Assembly: GCF_041346925.1 (NCBI RefSeq)
Contig: NZ_CP166840.1
Location: 3,843,001 to 3,907,000, forward strand
Length of the DNA: 64,000 bases
Origin: Agaribacterium sp. ZY112
GTDB taxonomy: Bacteria; Pseudomonadota; Gammaproteobacteria; Pseudomonadales; Cellvibrionaceae
Direction: 5' to 3'
The position numbers were made by a program, and so were the translations under genes. Numbering within the stretch: the first letter of the stretch is position 1; every line of letters starts with the position of its first letter. The notes under the pieces are model-generated. The model did not search any database. It was not told where the DNA came from and saw nothing but the letters and a program-made list of their open reading frames with translations. Shown here in pieces: positions 9,903 through 18,838 of the stretch.

Positions 9903-10945
9903 GTTTGCAACTCCAAAGGAATTCGAATGCGTGTACTCAAGCCAGAATCAGAAGACATTGAAAACTCATATTTATCGGAATAAAGCGCCGCCAGCCTATC
10001 TCGCACATTAAGAACCCCAACACCTTTATTGTTTTTAAGCATCCCCTCTTCGACCTCTGCGCCAGGGCCATCATCTGCCACAATTAAACATAATGTGCTT
10101 AAGTCCGTAGTAGCACTAATGCGTAAAGTCCCTCCTGTCTCACTAAGGGCAATAGCGTGTTTAATCGAGTTTTCTACAAGAGGTTGTAAAATCAAACTTG
10201 GCACTAACGCCTCTAGGCAGGATTCATCAACAGCCCACACAACCTTTAAACGATCAGAAAATCGAACCTGCTCAATATCCAAATACAAACGTAAGGCATG
10301 CAACTCTTGACGCAGAGCGACCAACTGTATCGGATCACTATCGAGTGACAAACGCAAAAAATCACTGAGCTTTTGCGTCATATCATTTGCATTTTCATTA
10401 CGTTTTAAAAGAATAAGCGTTGAAATGGCATTTAAGGTATTAAAAAGAAAGTGAGGATTTAATTGATAACGGAGCATTTTAAGCTGGGCTTGATGAGCAA
10501 TATTAGTGAGTTCTAGAGCTTTGTTTTTTTGATCTTGCAATTGCTGATATAAATACGCAGAGAAGTAAATAAAGCTCCAGCACAACATAATTAAAAAAGC
10601 CCACAGCATATGCTGGGTATAAGCAAGCAACGGCTGAGTCGCCCAAGTTGACCAATATAAATATTCAGCAATTAAGTTTTTAGAAAAGATAAAAGCCAAA
10701 GCAGCAATATAACAGGCCACTAAACCTGCCACCGCTTGCTGCCAAAGTGGCCGGAGAGATATGCGTTGAAAGAAACGACTCAGAAAAGTAGTAATAACAA
10801 GGCCTAGGCTTGTTTTAATTAGCAACTCCCAGACCAAATAAGGCGTAAAACCAACACTAATAATATGGCCCGCAGCATGTATAAGAGCAAAAAGCAGCCA
10901 ACCAATAAGCTGAAAAACAAAAAATCGGTAAGTTTTAGATATCAT
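9899..10945 (-). CDS. LytS/YehU-type sensor histidine kinase
   Basis: 348-residue membrane kinase partner of the downstream response regulator. The N-terminal ~130 residues contain four hydrophobic segments with no extracellular sensor domain of note. Then come the His_kinase box (phospho-His in NPHFLFNTLNAIST, near residue 168) and an ATPase domain with LVENSIKHA and VADDGPGAEVEEG. AAAGG precedes the ATG. The pair resembles AlgZ-AlgR in organisation. The signal sensed cannot be told from the sequence. Confidence 0.92.
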   Translation of the reverse strand: MISKTYRFFVFQLIGWLLFALIHAAGHIISVGFTPYLVWELLIKTSLGLVITTFLSRFFQRISLRPLWQQAVAGLVACYIAALAFIFSKNLIAEYLYWSTWATQPLLAYTQHMLWAFLIMLCWSFIYFSAYLYQQLQDQKNKALELTNIAHQAQLKMLRYQLNPHFLFNTLNAISTLILLKRNENANDMTQKLSDFLRLSLDSDPIQLVALRQELHALRLYLDIEQVRFSDRLKVVWAVDESCLEALVPSLILQPLVENSIKHAIALSETGGTLRISATTDLSTLCLIVADDGPGAEVEEGMLKNNKGVGVLNVRDRLAALYSDKYEFSMSSDSGLSTRIRIPLELQT

Positions 10946-11046
10946 GTGCGTACCTTTGTCAGCTCAAATAAGCGGACAAACACGCCCAGCTTGAGATTAG
11001 CAGCTCACTATAACACCCTTAAAGCCCCAGCTCCCATGCACTTGAA

Positions 11047-11126
11047 CGCAAGCTTTCGACAGGTCAACGAAAAAAACGTACACTAAAAAGCTTGCGAAAG
11101 GATATCGCCAACAACGGCTCTATAAT
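11047..11126 (+). promoter_or_regulatory. Inverted repeat and TATAAT in divergent promoter region
   Basis: A 10-base inverted repeat CGCAAGCTTT (11047-11056) / AAAGCTTGCG (11087-11096), arms 30 bases apart, lies between the histidine kinase gene (minus) and the gene at 11192 (plus). A perfect -10 hexamer TATAAT (11121-11126) follows, without a clear -35. It may be an operator for either gene. Confidence 0.35.
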
Positions 11127-11191
11127 ATGAGCCTGTAGCACAAAGAGCCTAGGCCGCCTTTCTCCAACTTATTGAACAATGAGCTGCACCT

Positions 11192-11761
11192 ATGCAAACG
11201 CTGCCCTTTATTATTGAACTTATCGACAAACTTGTCTGGCCAGCAGTCTATGTATTTACCTTAATCTGCTTAAGGAAGCCTGTATCCCACTTGCTACCTC
11301 TTGCACGAAAGCTTAAATATAAAGAGCTTGAGCTTGAGTTCGGCCGCGAGCTAAAAGTGGCTAATGAGCAAGCCGAAGGTGCCTTCCCTGAACTCAAGCA
11401 AGATACAAAAGCGAAGCTTGTTTCTCTTGTTGAAAACATGCCTAACACGGCCGTGATTAAAGCCTGGGCTTTAGTCGATGACGCTGCCGAGAACCTATTA
11501 CATAGCCTAGGGCTCAACGTTAACCTCGATGTCAATAATCGCTACAAAGTGCTTGAAGACACCCTGATTGAACAAGGCGCCATTGATACAAAAATGGCCA
11601 AGCTGTTTAGTGAGTTACGTCAACTACGCAATAAAGTAGCCCATGCCGAAACATATGAAGTGGGGCGAGGCGAAGCCATTCAATATATTGAACTGTGCGT
11701 TCGCCTACGCGATCACTTCAACCTACTCAGCAAGCAAGAACCAGCCATGCATGCGGCTTAA
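11192..11761 (+). CDS. DUF4145-like protein with N-terminal membrane segment
   Basis: 189 residues. A single hydrophobic segment (about 5-27) is followed by a charged stalk (KLKYKELELEFGRELK). A C-terminal helical region ends in LFSELRQLRNKVAHAE, the pattern of DUF4145/HEPN-like domains. Some HEPN relatives are RNases, but the typical R-x4-6-H active motif is only loosely suggested by RNKVAH. The role is unknown. Its 3' end overlaps the convergent lipoprotein gene by 4 bases. Confidence 0.75.
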   Translation: MQTLPFIIELIDKLVWPAVYVFTLICLRKPVSHLLPLARKLKYKELELEFGRELKVANEQAEGAFPELKQDTKAKLVSLVENMPNTAVIKAWALVDDAAENLLHSLGLNVNLDVNNRYKVLEDTLIEQGAIDTKMAKLFSELRQLRNKVAHAETYEVGRGEAIQYIELCVRLRDHFNLLSKQEPAMHAA

Positions 11762-12735
11762 AAATCAAAACTGGCATTGCCAAAGCTTGCCCCAATGGGG
11801 ATACACCACACACTTAAGTTTTCAAGCATTGCGATCTCCGACGGAGTCAAAGTCACTAACACAGTCGCGTTATCCCATACTTGTCCAAACAAATTGTCAC
11901 CCAAGCTTTGTCTAGAATCTAAGTCGTAGAAACGCACATCTCCTAACCCTTGGCCGTCATAATTGAAATTAGTCACCTCTAAGGTACAGTTATTCAAAAT
12001 ACGCGCCCGACCTTCTACTCCGTGAGCAAAGGTTGTGAAATCGGCGACCGCACCTACATTGGCACCATCTCGCTCACAAGACCTATCGTGATCTAGCTCA
12101 TCGACTAATAACGCTCTGACCTCATCCGCACTTAATAAGGTACTTGTAAGGCTGCCGCTATTGGCAACGAGATTAGCAACATCCGTATCAAAGCTCGCAG
12201 AAGCAAAATCGATGTTCAAACCTTGGGCTTGAGTATGTGCTTGCTCAGCAATCTGAATACCATTACTTGCCTCTGCATCTTCATCCAATGAATACAGTAA
12301 ACGAGCAAAATTAATAAGTGTGGTATCACTGAGCATATATGAACCTGCAAGCTCAAATAAATACGAAGAATCACCGACAGGCATATTGGCTATCTCAGCA
12401 TCACCAATAAAAAACGCAACCTGTTCACCGTCTAAATGAAAATACTCGCCCGTACTTGAGCTCGTGCCTTGCTGGGTTTCCGTTTGGTAGCGCAAACCTT
12501 CAATGTACGGCTTAGATAGCTGAGCATTAAGTTCATTGCCCGTGAGAGGGCTTGGTGATGGACTAGGTGAAGAAAGTGGAGATGGACTAGGTGAGGCCTC
12601 AGGTGAAGGGCTTGTTTCAGGGCTAGGCGATGCACTCGCCTCAACCGCGGGGCTAGAGGAGGACCCACCGCCACCACAGGCACTTAGAATAAGTCCCAGA
12701 GCAGCAACAGTGCTCAATTGTTTTAATGATTGCAT
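11758..12735 (-). CDS. Lipoprotein with Ser-Pro linker and DM13-like domain
   Basis: I start at ATG 12735 (325 residues), giving MQSLKQLSTVAALGLILSAC, a clean signal with lipobox LSAC, and GGGAA upstream. An in-frame ATG at 12759 lacks a ribosome site. After Gly/Ser residues comes a (Ser-Pro)-rich linker (about residues 35-63), then an unrecognised region. The C-terminal ~100 residues resemble DM13 (AHGVEGRARILNNCTLEVTN, FNYDGQGLGDVRFYDL, then a Trp and late Cys), a domain proposed to be redox-related or adhesive. It is probably outer-membrane anchored. Which process it serves is unknown. Confidence 0.82.
   Translation of the reverse strand: MQSLKQLSTVAALGLILSACGGGGSSSSPAVEASASPSPETSPSPEASPSPSPLSSPSPSPSPLTGNELNAQLSKPYIEGLRYQTETQQGTSSSTGEYFHLDGEQVAFFIGDAEIANMPVGDSSYLFELAGSYMLSDTTLINFARLLYSLDEDAEASNGIQIAEQAHTQAQGLNIDFASASFDTDVANLVANSGSLTSTLLSADEVRALLVDELDHDRSCERDGANVGAVADFTTFAHGVEGRARILNNCTLEVTNFNYDGQGLGDVRFYDLDSRQSLGDNLFGQVWDNATVLVTLTPSEIAMLENLSVWCIPIGASFGNASFDF
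12547..12633 (-). repeat. Ser-Pro repeat coding tract in DM13 lipoprotein
   Basis: About 29 codons encoding repeats of Ser-Pro with occasional Glu/Thr/Leu. The same kind of tract occurs in the CBM protein near 56.8-57.0 kb. It is an extended flexible linker at protein level and a hexamer-like repeat at DNA level, prone to slippage. Confidence 0.75.
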
Positions 12736-13178
12736 CGTAAGTTCCCATAAGCTCGCCATTTATAGTCACTATAGTTTGTGCAGAATTTCAATTCATCACG
12801 GAAGAATCACAAAAAAGGCTCATAAATGACATTGCTGTCCCATAGTTTTAAATGCATACATCGATATATCTATGTCATTGAGCAGCTAGCAACGTTTAAT
12901 GCTGTGTTAGACATTAACTTGGTAAAAACAGCTGAGACACGGCGAGTATCCATCCATGGAGCCTCAACAGCAGAATCTTAGGAATTGCTCGGCTTAATCT
13001 CCTGAGCCGCTCTACCGATTATGTCCATATAATCGTCCTGCATTCCTCTACTTGGCCACATCCGTGTAGCCACATGCCGCTGATGGTCTCATCTGCTTCC
13101 ACCAACTTCATGTTATCTAGACTTGTGGAACAACAGTGTCATAAATGAGCCTTTTAACCAATACAAAAGCTAACAAGA
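12736..13178. other. Gene-poor gap with possible relic (minus, 12978-13088)
   Basis: 443 bases without a convincing gene. On the minus strand a stop-to-stop frame at 12978-13088 encodes 36 residues including RHVATRMWPSRGMQDDYMD and ends with its own TAA. It looks protein-like (Trp, Met, charged helix) but has no start or ribosome site, so it may be the 3' remnant of a decayed gene. The rest shows no clear promoter or terminator. Confidence 0.3.
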
Positions 13179-14447
13179 CTAATCAACCCACACAGTATTG
13201 TAAAAGCGCACTAAATTCTCCCCAAGAAAACCGGCAATCTCTTCATCTGACCAGTTGTACGTCTCTTTCAAAACCCTAGCAACACCCCACATTTCGCTCG
13301 GTTTACCCATATGACTCGGTGTGGCATAGCCCATTTCAACAGGGAAATCCTTAGGGTTATTCAAAATCCAAAGCAAGGTATCCGCATAGTTCCAGACATA
13401 GTCCGAGCCGGCACAGACATGCTCCGGCCCAGTTAAATTGCGGATGTACTCAACATGTTTGGCAATTTGAAACGGCGACGCATCACCTTGAGGGTTTAAA
13501 AAACCACCGATGAAATTCACGCAAATCACACCACCGCTAGCAGCTACAGCCTGAATAGCTTGAGCCGATGCATTTCTGTCTATAGGCTGAAAAATATCTG
13601 CATTAGAATGAGACAGCATAATAGGCTTATCACTAGCAGTAGCGGCCTCAATACACGTTTGATTTGATGAGTGGGAGCAGTCCAAAGCAATTCCTAAACG
13701 GTTAGCTTCTTTGATTACAGCAAAGCCTGCCTTATGAACGCCCTGATCCGTACCATCTGAATTTGACACACCGCCATCAGAGTACGGTGTATCAATATTG
13801 TAAGTGAACATAAGTTGGCGCATACCCAGCTCATAAAATTCACTTAAGTTAGCTAAAGCCTCTTGCTCATCGCCACTTTGACTCAGAGGCATCATTCCTT
13901 GGAAATTGTGAAAAACACCGAGTCTCCCCTGCTTCTTCGCTTTATAAAAATCATCCACGGTTCTAACTTGTAAATACTTTTCTGGTTGGTCGGCCCAGTG
14001 CTTATTCGTATCTATCATACGCTGTCTGACAACAGCTGGAGTATCTGGCTTACCAGCATTAGTGATGGTTGCTGAAACCACGTTGTAGTTATTTTCAATC
14101 GAGTGAGTCATGGCTTTATCATAAAGCTCAGCAGAAAAGCCTGCGGGAAATCCAGGACCGCCAACCCATAAACTATCAACGATCATGGTTTTCTTAAAAC
14201 GCTTTTTAATAACGTCGTCTTCTTTAAGCTGCTCTGTGGAGCGTGGATCAGCCACATCAACTAAATAATCAATATAGGCAGAGAATTCAGCCTTCTCCGT
14301 TGGGCGTTGACGCATCTCAAACGGCTCAGAGGAGGCCATAGCCGAAGGTCCATACATTTCCGTCTTTAATTTAGATGCAAAAACATCAGCGGTATGCAAT
14401 GCAAACGCAGAAGCCATAACAGATAAATACACATTAATCTTTTTCAT
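13179..14447 (-). CDS. Exported M19 (renal dipeptidase)-like protein with altered metal site
   Basis: 422 residues from ATG 14447 (GGAGAG upstream; an in-frame TTG three bases earlier is less likely), with an N-terminal signal peptide. The fold family is M19 membrane dipeptidase. It keeps DCSHSS (His 259), MLSHSN (His 280) and AGSDYVWN (Asp 349). The usual HxD motif near the N-terminus is replaced by DSLWVGG (Leu 93, Val 95), and the bridging Glu by Gln 183 in HNFQG. The second zinc site should therefore be lost, so it may use one metal, act on another substrate, or be inactive. Last gene of the porin-amidohydrolase operon, 31 bases after the amidohydrolase. Confidence 0.85.
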   Translation of the reverse strand: MKKINVYLSVMASAFALHTADVFASKLKTEMYGPSAMASSEPFEMRQRPTEKAEFSAYIDYLVDVADPRSTEQLKEDDVIKKRFKKTMIVDSLWVGGPGFPAGFSAELYDKAMTHSIENNYNVVSATITNAGKPDTPAVVRQRMIDTNKHWADQPEKYLQVRTVDDFYKAKKQGRLGVFHNFQGMMPLSQSGDEQEALANLSEFYELGMRQLMFTYNIDTPYSDGGVSNSDGTDQGVHKAGFAVIKEANRLGIALDCSHSSNQTCIEAATASDKPIMLSHSNADIFQPIDRNASAQAIQAVAASGGVICVNFIGGFLNPQGDASPFQIAKHVEYIRNLTGPEHVCAGSDYVWNYADTLLWILNNPKDFPVEMGYATPSHMGKPSEMWGVARVLKETYNWSDEEIAGFLGENLVRFYNTVWVD

Positions 14448-14478
14448 CAAAACTCTCCATTTATAAACACCTAGCCCT

Positions 14479-15897
14479 TTACAGCTTATTCAAAAAGACT
14501 TGCCCATCTTTCATTACAAAAGGAATGCTTTTAATTTCACGCGATGCTCGAGGTGCGGCCCACATATCAAAACTCGCACCAAGTACGCTGATATCTTCAA
14601 GAGGGTTACCATCAACCAAAATAATATCAGCATAAGCGCCCTGTTCAATCACACCAAGTTTCGCAGGGTAAGGGTTGTTCTTTCCTGTAAGAGCCATCAA
14701 TCTGCCATTAGCAGAGGTTAATGCCACAAGGGTTTTGTAGTTACCAAAACCTTCCGAAAACTGCCCCATCTGAAAGTCTCGAATACCGCGTGACGCTAAT
14801 TTACTACTCACAACAACATCGGTGCCATAACCAATATTGATATTGGTTTCGTTAGCAAGTTTTAACCAGTTGTCATAGTTCTCAATAATTTGCATAACCT
14901 TACCGCGTAAAGGTAAGTCCGGATTACCATATTGAGGATGTTTTAACAGCTGCTCAGAAAAACCTGCCATCGCAGGAACCACAAAAGCGCCTTTCTTTTT
15001 AACGAGCTTAAAGGTGGATTTTTTTACCATCAAGTTACCGTGTTCAATCGACATCATGCCGGCTTTAAGCGCTCGCTCAACGGAATCATCGTGGTACGCG
15101 TGTACGGCCCCAACGGTATCCCACTGAGAGGTTGCCGTAACCATAGCCTTTAACTCATCCATCGTGCCTTGAATCGAGTGCAAGGGGTCACGCATCGAGG
15201 TAACACCCCCTCCGGCCATCATTTTACAAAAATCCGCTCCGCCAGCTAAGTTGTTACGACAGGCTTTTAAAACCTCATCAGCACCATCAGCTAATGTTGT
15301 GATACCTAAAGCCTGAACCTGCCCCACTTTATTGCCGTCATCTCCCAGTACCTGTGCATTGGTACGCCAGTCTCCGTGACCGGAGGTCTGAGAAATACAT
15401 GCACCGGCAAGATACATACGAGGCCCGATTAAAGTACCGCTTTCGATATGCTTACGCATACCATCATGCATACCACAGAGGTCACGCACGGTCGTAAAAC
15501 CTGAATACAAGAACTCCTGAGCGGCGTCATATGCCATCGCACCAATCTCCTCCCAGGTCATATTGCTAACACCATCAATAGCCGCAGGATTATTTAAATA
15601 CTGAAGATTTAAATGGACATGAGCATCGATTAGGCCGGGCATTAAGGTACGACCCGAGCCATCCACAACCACAGCCTTTGCATTAGCGGCGATAGGTTCA
15701 GGAGAAACAGCTTTGATCCTATTTTTTTCAACTAAAACAAAATAGTTTTTATAAAGTTGCTTATCCACACCATTAAATACGTTTACGTTTTTAAACAAAG
15801 TTTGCTCAGGTAACTCAGCCTTGTCCTGAGCGTATGTAAAAACGCTTAAGACCATTGCCGCAACCCCAAATACACGGGTAATAACGCTCAAGTTCAT
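14479..15897 (-). CDS. Exported metal-dependent amidohydrolase (prolidase/imidazolonepropionase-like)
   Basis: 472 residues with a signal peptide (cleavage near TYAQD). Amidohydrolase superfamily: first metal motif GLIDAHVHLNLQ, the Lys-containing strand ADFCKMMAGGGV, metal His in AVHAYHDD and SIEHGNLM, and catalytic Asp in GYGTDVVV. Similar periplasmic enzymes hydrolyse Xaa-Pro or other N-acyl/amide substrates. The exact substrate is unknown. AGGA sits 8 bases before the ATG. Middle gene of a three-gene operon behind an OprB-type porin; together these suggest uptake and hydrolysis of a small amide or dipeptide. Confidence 0.9.
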   Translation of the reverse strand: MNLSVITRVFGVAAMVLSVFTYAQDKAELPEQTLFKNVNVFNGVDKQLYKNYFVLVEKNRIKAVSPEPIAANAKAVVVDGSGRTLMPGLIDAHVHLNLQYLNNPAAIDGVSNMTWEEIGAMAYDAAQEFLYSGFTTVRDLCGMHDGMRKHIESGTLIGPRMYLAGACISQTSGHGDWRTNAQVLGDDGNKVGQVQALGITTLADGADEVLKACRNNLAGGADFCKMMAGGGVTSMRDPLHSIQGTMDELKAMVTATSQWDTVGAVHAYHDDSVERALKAGMMSIEHGNLMVKKSTFKLVKKKGAFVVPAMAGFSEQLLKHPQYGNPDLPLRGKVMQIIENYDNWLKLANETNINIGYGTDVVVSSKLASRGIRDFQMGQFSEGFGNYKTLVALTSANGRLMALTGKNNPYPAKLGVIEQGAYADIILVDGNPLEDISVLGASFDMWAAPRASREIKSIPFVMKDGQVFLNKL

Positions 15898-15930
15898 AGT
15901 TTTTTCCTCATGGTTTCCAATACCGGAGTT

Positions 15931-17220
15931 TTATAATGACAACCTAAATCTAAGTGCCGCAATGACGACACTGTTCTCATCAGGATTTAAAGCTGGATTC
16001 TGTAATAGTTGCAAGCTCGGCGTAAGAGCAATATTTTGAGCCAATTGATACTTATAAAAAACCTCAGCCGTTAGTTGATCTTCAAGGCCTTTTAGCGCTG
16101 GTTGCCCCCAGTTCAGAGCGACACCAAAGTCATCACTACGCTCAACAAGCTTATACGTTAAACCTGCCGTTATTGTTTTGTTATATATAGGAGCAGAACC
16201 TTGAGACCAACCCGCTCGAAAAATAGGCATTAGATTGTTAGCTAGCAACCAATTAGCAGAAATGGCAATACCCTCACTGCTGTTTGCACTGATATCTTCA
16301 CGCGCATCAACTTGCCACATACTGATATTAAATTGACGCTGAAAACGCTCTTTACTTGAGGGCGCCCATCCAAATTCAACGGCCTTCCAAAATTCAGCAC
16401 CGCCTTCAAAAAACTCAAGATTATCACTAACGGTGCCATTGGCATCATTAATGGTTCCGAGTATATAAACATGATCATTTAACCAATGACCTGCACCAAG
16501 CCCCCAACTCGAATCAGGTAAAGCAACCGCAGGGTTAAGTAAGGTTGCTACATTCTGAAAAGCCGTCCAGGGGTTCGCGTAACCAGATACAAAAACATAG
16601 TCGTTGGGGTCAAAGCGTCCAACGATAAAACCACCTCGGCCGCCATTTATGCGCTGTTGGTAATTTAAATCAACTAACACTGTGCCACTATCTGAGAACA
16701 AAACACCGGTATGACCAACATAACCAACTTCATTAGCTATACCCGCTGGGGCAATATCTGAGCCTAAGGTATGACGATTATCGACATTAAAATACAAGGT
16801 TCCAACATTACTGCTATCGCGCCCAACAAGATCCAAGGCGCCATTAATGCGGAAAATCCCCGATGCAGCTTCATCTTTATAAGCGATTCCTGAGCTGTCA
16901 TCCGTAGGCAATGTCGCAGAAGCATGCTGATAAAGCGCGTTGTAATACACGCCAAACTTAAAACCACTGTCTTGATAAAGATGAGCTTTCATAGCAAACC
17001 AAGGCTCCAAGGCCTTATCCATGCTTTCAAACTTTAAATGAGGAATAGAGAACCTATCCTCCTCTTCCAGTTCGGCATCAACCGACCCCGGGCCTGAGAA
17101 GCTGCCACGCTGAGCGTAACCAGCTTTATGAGGAGAATGACCGGCATCATCAGATAAGCACTCTAAAGATACCATTACGAGAATAAGCCAGGCACTCCCG
17201 GCAACAAGACACTTGAGCAT
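15931..17220 (-). CDS. OprB-family carbohydrate-selective porin
   Basis: 429-residue outer-membrane barrel with a hydrophobic N-terminal signal. OprB signatures run throughout: PHLKFESMDKALEPWFAMKAH, GVYYNALYQH, a central DLNYQQRINGGRGGFIVGRF, PWTAFQNVATLLNP and the C-terminal FRLSL (terminal Leu rather than Phe). OprB porins admit monosaccharides and other small solutes. It heads the operon with the amidohydrolase and M19 protein (33 bases to the next gene), yet lies 235 bases from the ulvan lyases, so it could serve either pathway. Confidence 0.88.
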   Translation of the reverse strand: MLKCLVAGSAWLILVMVSLECLSDDAGHSPHKAGYAQRGSFSGPGSVDAELEEEDRFSIPHLKFESMDKALEPWFAMKAHLYQDSGFKFGVYYNALYQHASATLPTDDSSGIAYKDEAASGIFRINGALDLVGRDSSNVGTLYFNVDNRHTLGSDIAPAGIANEVGYVGHTGVLFSDSGTVLVDLNYQQRINGGRGGFIVGRFDPNDYVFVSGYANPWTAFQNVATLLNPAVALPDSSWGLGAGHWLNDHVYILGTINDANGTVSDNLEFFEGGAEFWKAVEFGWAPSSKERFQRQFNISMWQVDAREDISANSSEGIAISANWLLANNLMPIFRAGWSQGSAPIYNKTITAGLTYKLVERSDDFGVALNWGQPALKGLEDQLTAEVFYKYQLAQNIALTPSLQLLQNPALNPDENSVVIAALRFRLSL

Positions 17221-17455
17221 GTATTTGCTCTATCAACAGTTAGAAATATTAAGGGCTATGCCTGTGACATTACGGCGCGCCACACAGAATAGATCATTCC
17301 TCTTCGTAGGGCTAGCGCCGAAATCTGATAGAAACAAATGATGCAAAGCCGCAATAGCGACTCATTACAAGCGCCATTAAGGCACCTTATTAGGGCTTTT
17401 AAAACTCCACTAATTCAAAGATAAGACATAGTATTAATGCAGGCATACGCAGTCT

Positions 17456-18838
17456 TTATTTAGGCTCTTTTAATATCAGCCCAACAATATCCGTGCTGTA
17501 GTCTTCAAAGTGATGAAACTCTCCTGCCATCCACAGCAGAACTTTATAACCATCCCCTTCAACGATCGTCGGCCGAATATTACTGTACCTAGAGTTTTGA
17601 GTGAGCGCCTGCCACTCAATAGGCGCATCTTTATTGGGAACACTCGCGTAATACAGTTCATGCTTACCACTGGTCGCTATCCCTGTATGAGGATCAACAC
17701 TGGTAGAAATAGTCATCTTTTCCGGCTCGCTAGGATCCAAAGCCATGAGACCGGTATAACTTGCCTCTAATTCGTAAAGGCCGGGGCCCGCATAAGCAAT
17801 TTCCCTATCTTGCCAAGCCTGACCATCCCAATAGGCTCTTCTAAAACGGTTATCGTCATTATTTAAATACACACTGTAAGCAAGGTGAGGGTGCAAATTA
17901 GTATCGCGCTCTAGGTCAATCGTCCAAGCACTGTTGGGCACACTGCTATAACCCTCTGGTTTTGCAAAGGTCTCACTGCCTGAATAAATTTTATCCGCCT
18001 GATTTGTACTTAATGGGCCGTCTTTAATATCGTGAACTAATTCGCTGTTAGCACCATAAAAGAACTCACCATCAAACTCGGCATAATAAATACTGTTGCC
18101 GTACTGACGAGGGTGAGCATCCGTAAAGGCCACGCCTATATGCGATGCATCAATCTGCAGATAGCGGTTATAAGGACGGTGCGTACCCTCAATGTCATCT
18201 TTGAGGAAGTGCTGCATCGGCGCCCAAGTGTCACCGTGATCGGAAGACTCAACATAATACGGATTTAAATCCATCCCCACTCGGAAGAAGTTATATAACT
18301 TAGCTCCGTGATTTGTAGTAAATAAATTCATATAGGTCACCCCGCCCCAATAACGATCTGCGGGTTTTTCGTAACTGTGCTGAAGTATTTGACGCTCTCC
18401 CCAACTTAGAAAATCATTTACTTCAGAAAGGCGGTAGTAGTGGCGGCTTTCTTTACCGTGCTCCGCCCACATCGCCAGTAGACGACCATCGGGGCGCAAG
18501 TAAAACACTGGGGCGTTGTGATCATCACGCTCAAACCCCGCGTCTAATACACGCTGACCTAATAAGCGCTTTTCTTTTAAATCGTAAACACCTATACGAA
18601 TATCACCATTTGTACCACTGATACCACCAACAATTAATTGCTCGTTGTGAATCACGGCTCTAGGATCCTGAAACCAGCACCAGCCTGCATCACTTAAAAA
18701 GCGCGTACTGCTTAAGTTTTTTTGAACATGGCCATCCGTCGCTGTAGTACGCTTATCACTCGCCGGCTGACACGCAGCCAACATCAAGGCACTGCACGCT
18801 AACAAGGCGCTATTGTATATCCCTAGCGTTTTTTTCAT
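17456..18838 (-). CDS. PL24/PL25-like ulvan lyase, lipoprotein
   Basis: 460 residues with a signal ending MLAAC (Cys 23), so lipid-anchored. The rest is a BNR-like beta-propeller as in ulvan lyase families PL24/PL25: WCWFQDPRAVIH, DDHNAP (His 107), GGVTYMNLF, GTHRPYNRYLQID (His 220) and FTDAHPRQYGN (His 242). These enzymes cleave ulvan at Rha3S-GlcA/IdoA bonds by beta-elimination. The 4-base ATGA overlap with the upstream GH105-lyase fusion shows one operon. His 107/220/242 have equivalents in the fusion's C-terminal half, so the two arose by duplication. I cannot separate PL24 from PL25 by eye. Confidence 0.88.
   Translation of the reverse strand: MKKTLGIYNSALLACSALMLAACQPASDKRTTATDGHVQKNLSSTRFLSDAGWCWFQDPRAVIHNEQLIVGGISGTNGDIRIGVYDLKEKRLLGQRVLDAGFERDDHNAPVFYLRPDGRLLAMWAEHGKESRHYYRLSEVNDFLSWGERQILQHSYEKPADRYWGGVTYMNLFTTNHGAKLYNFFRVGMDLNPYYVESSDHGDTWAPMQHFLKDDIEGTHRPYNRYLQIDASHIGVAFTDAHPRQYGNSIYYAEFDGEFFYGANSELVHDIKDGPLSTNQADKIYSGSETFAKPEGYSSVPNSAWTIDLERDTNLHPHLAYSVYLNNDDNRFRRAYWDGQAWQDREIAYAGPGLYELEASYTGLMALDPSEPEKMTISTSVDPHTGIATSGKHELYYASVPNKDAPIEWQALTQNSRYSNIRPTIVEGDGYKVLLWMAGEFHHFEDYSTDIVGLILKEPK

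Noticed and set aside
12536..12829. Gly-Leu-rich plus-strand frame opposite the DM13 lipoprotein
   Set aside because: It is the complement of the Ser-Pro codon repeats, which read as Gly/Leu/Glu; no real protein pattern.
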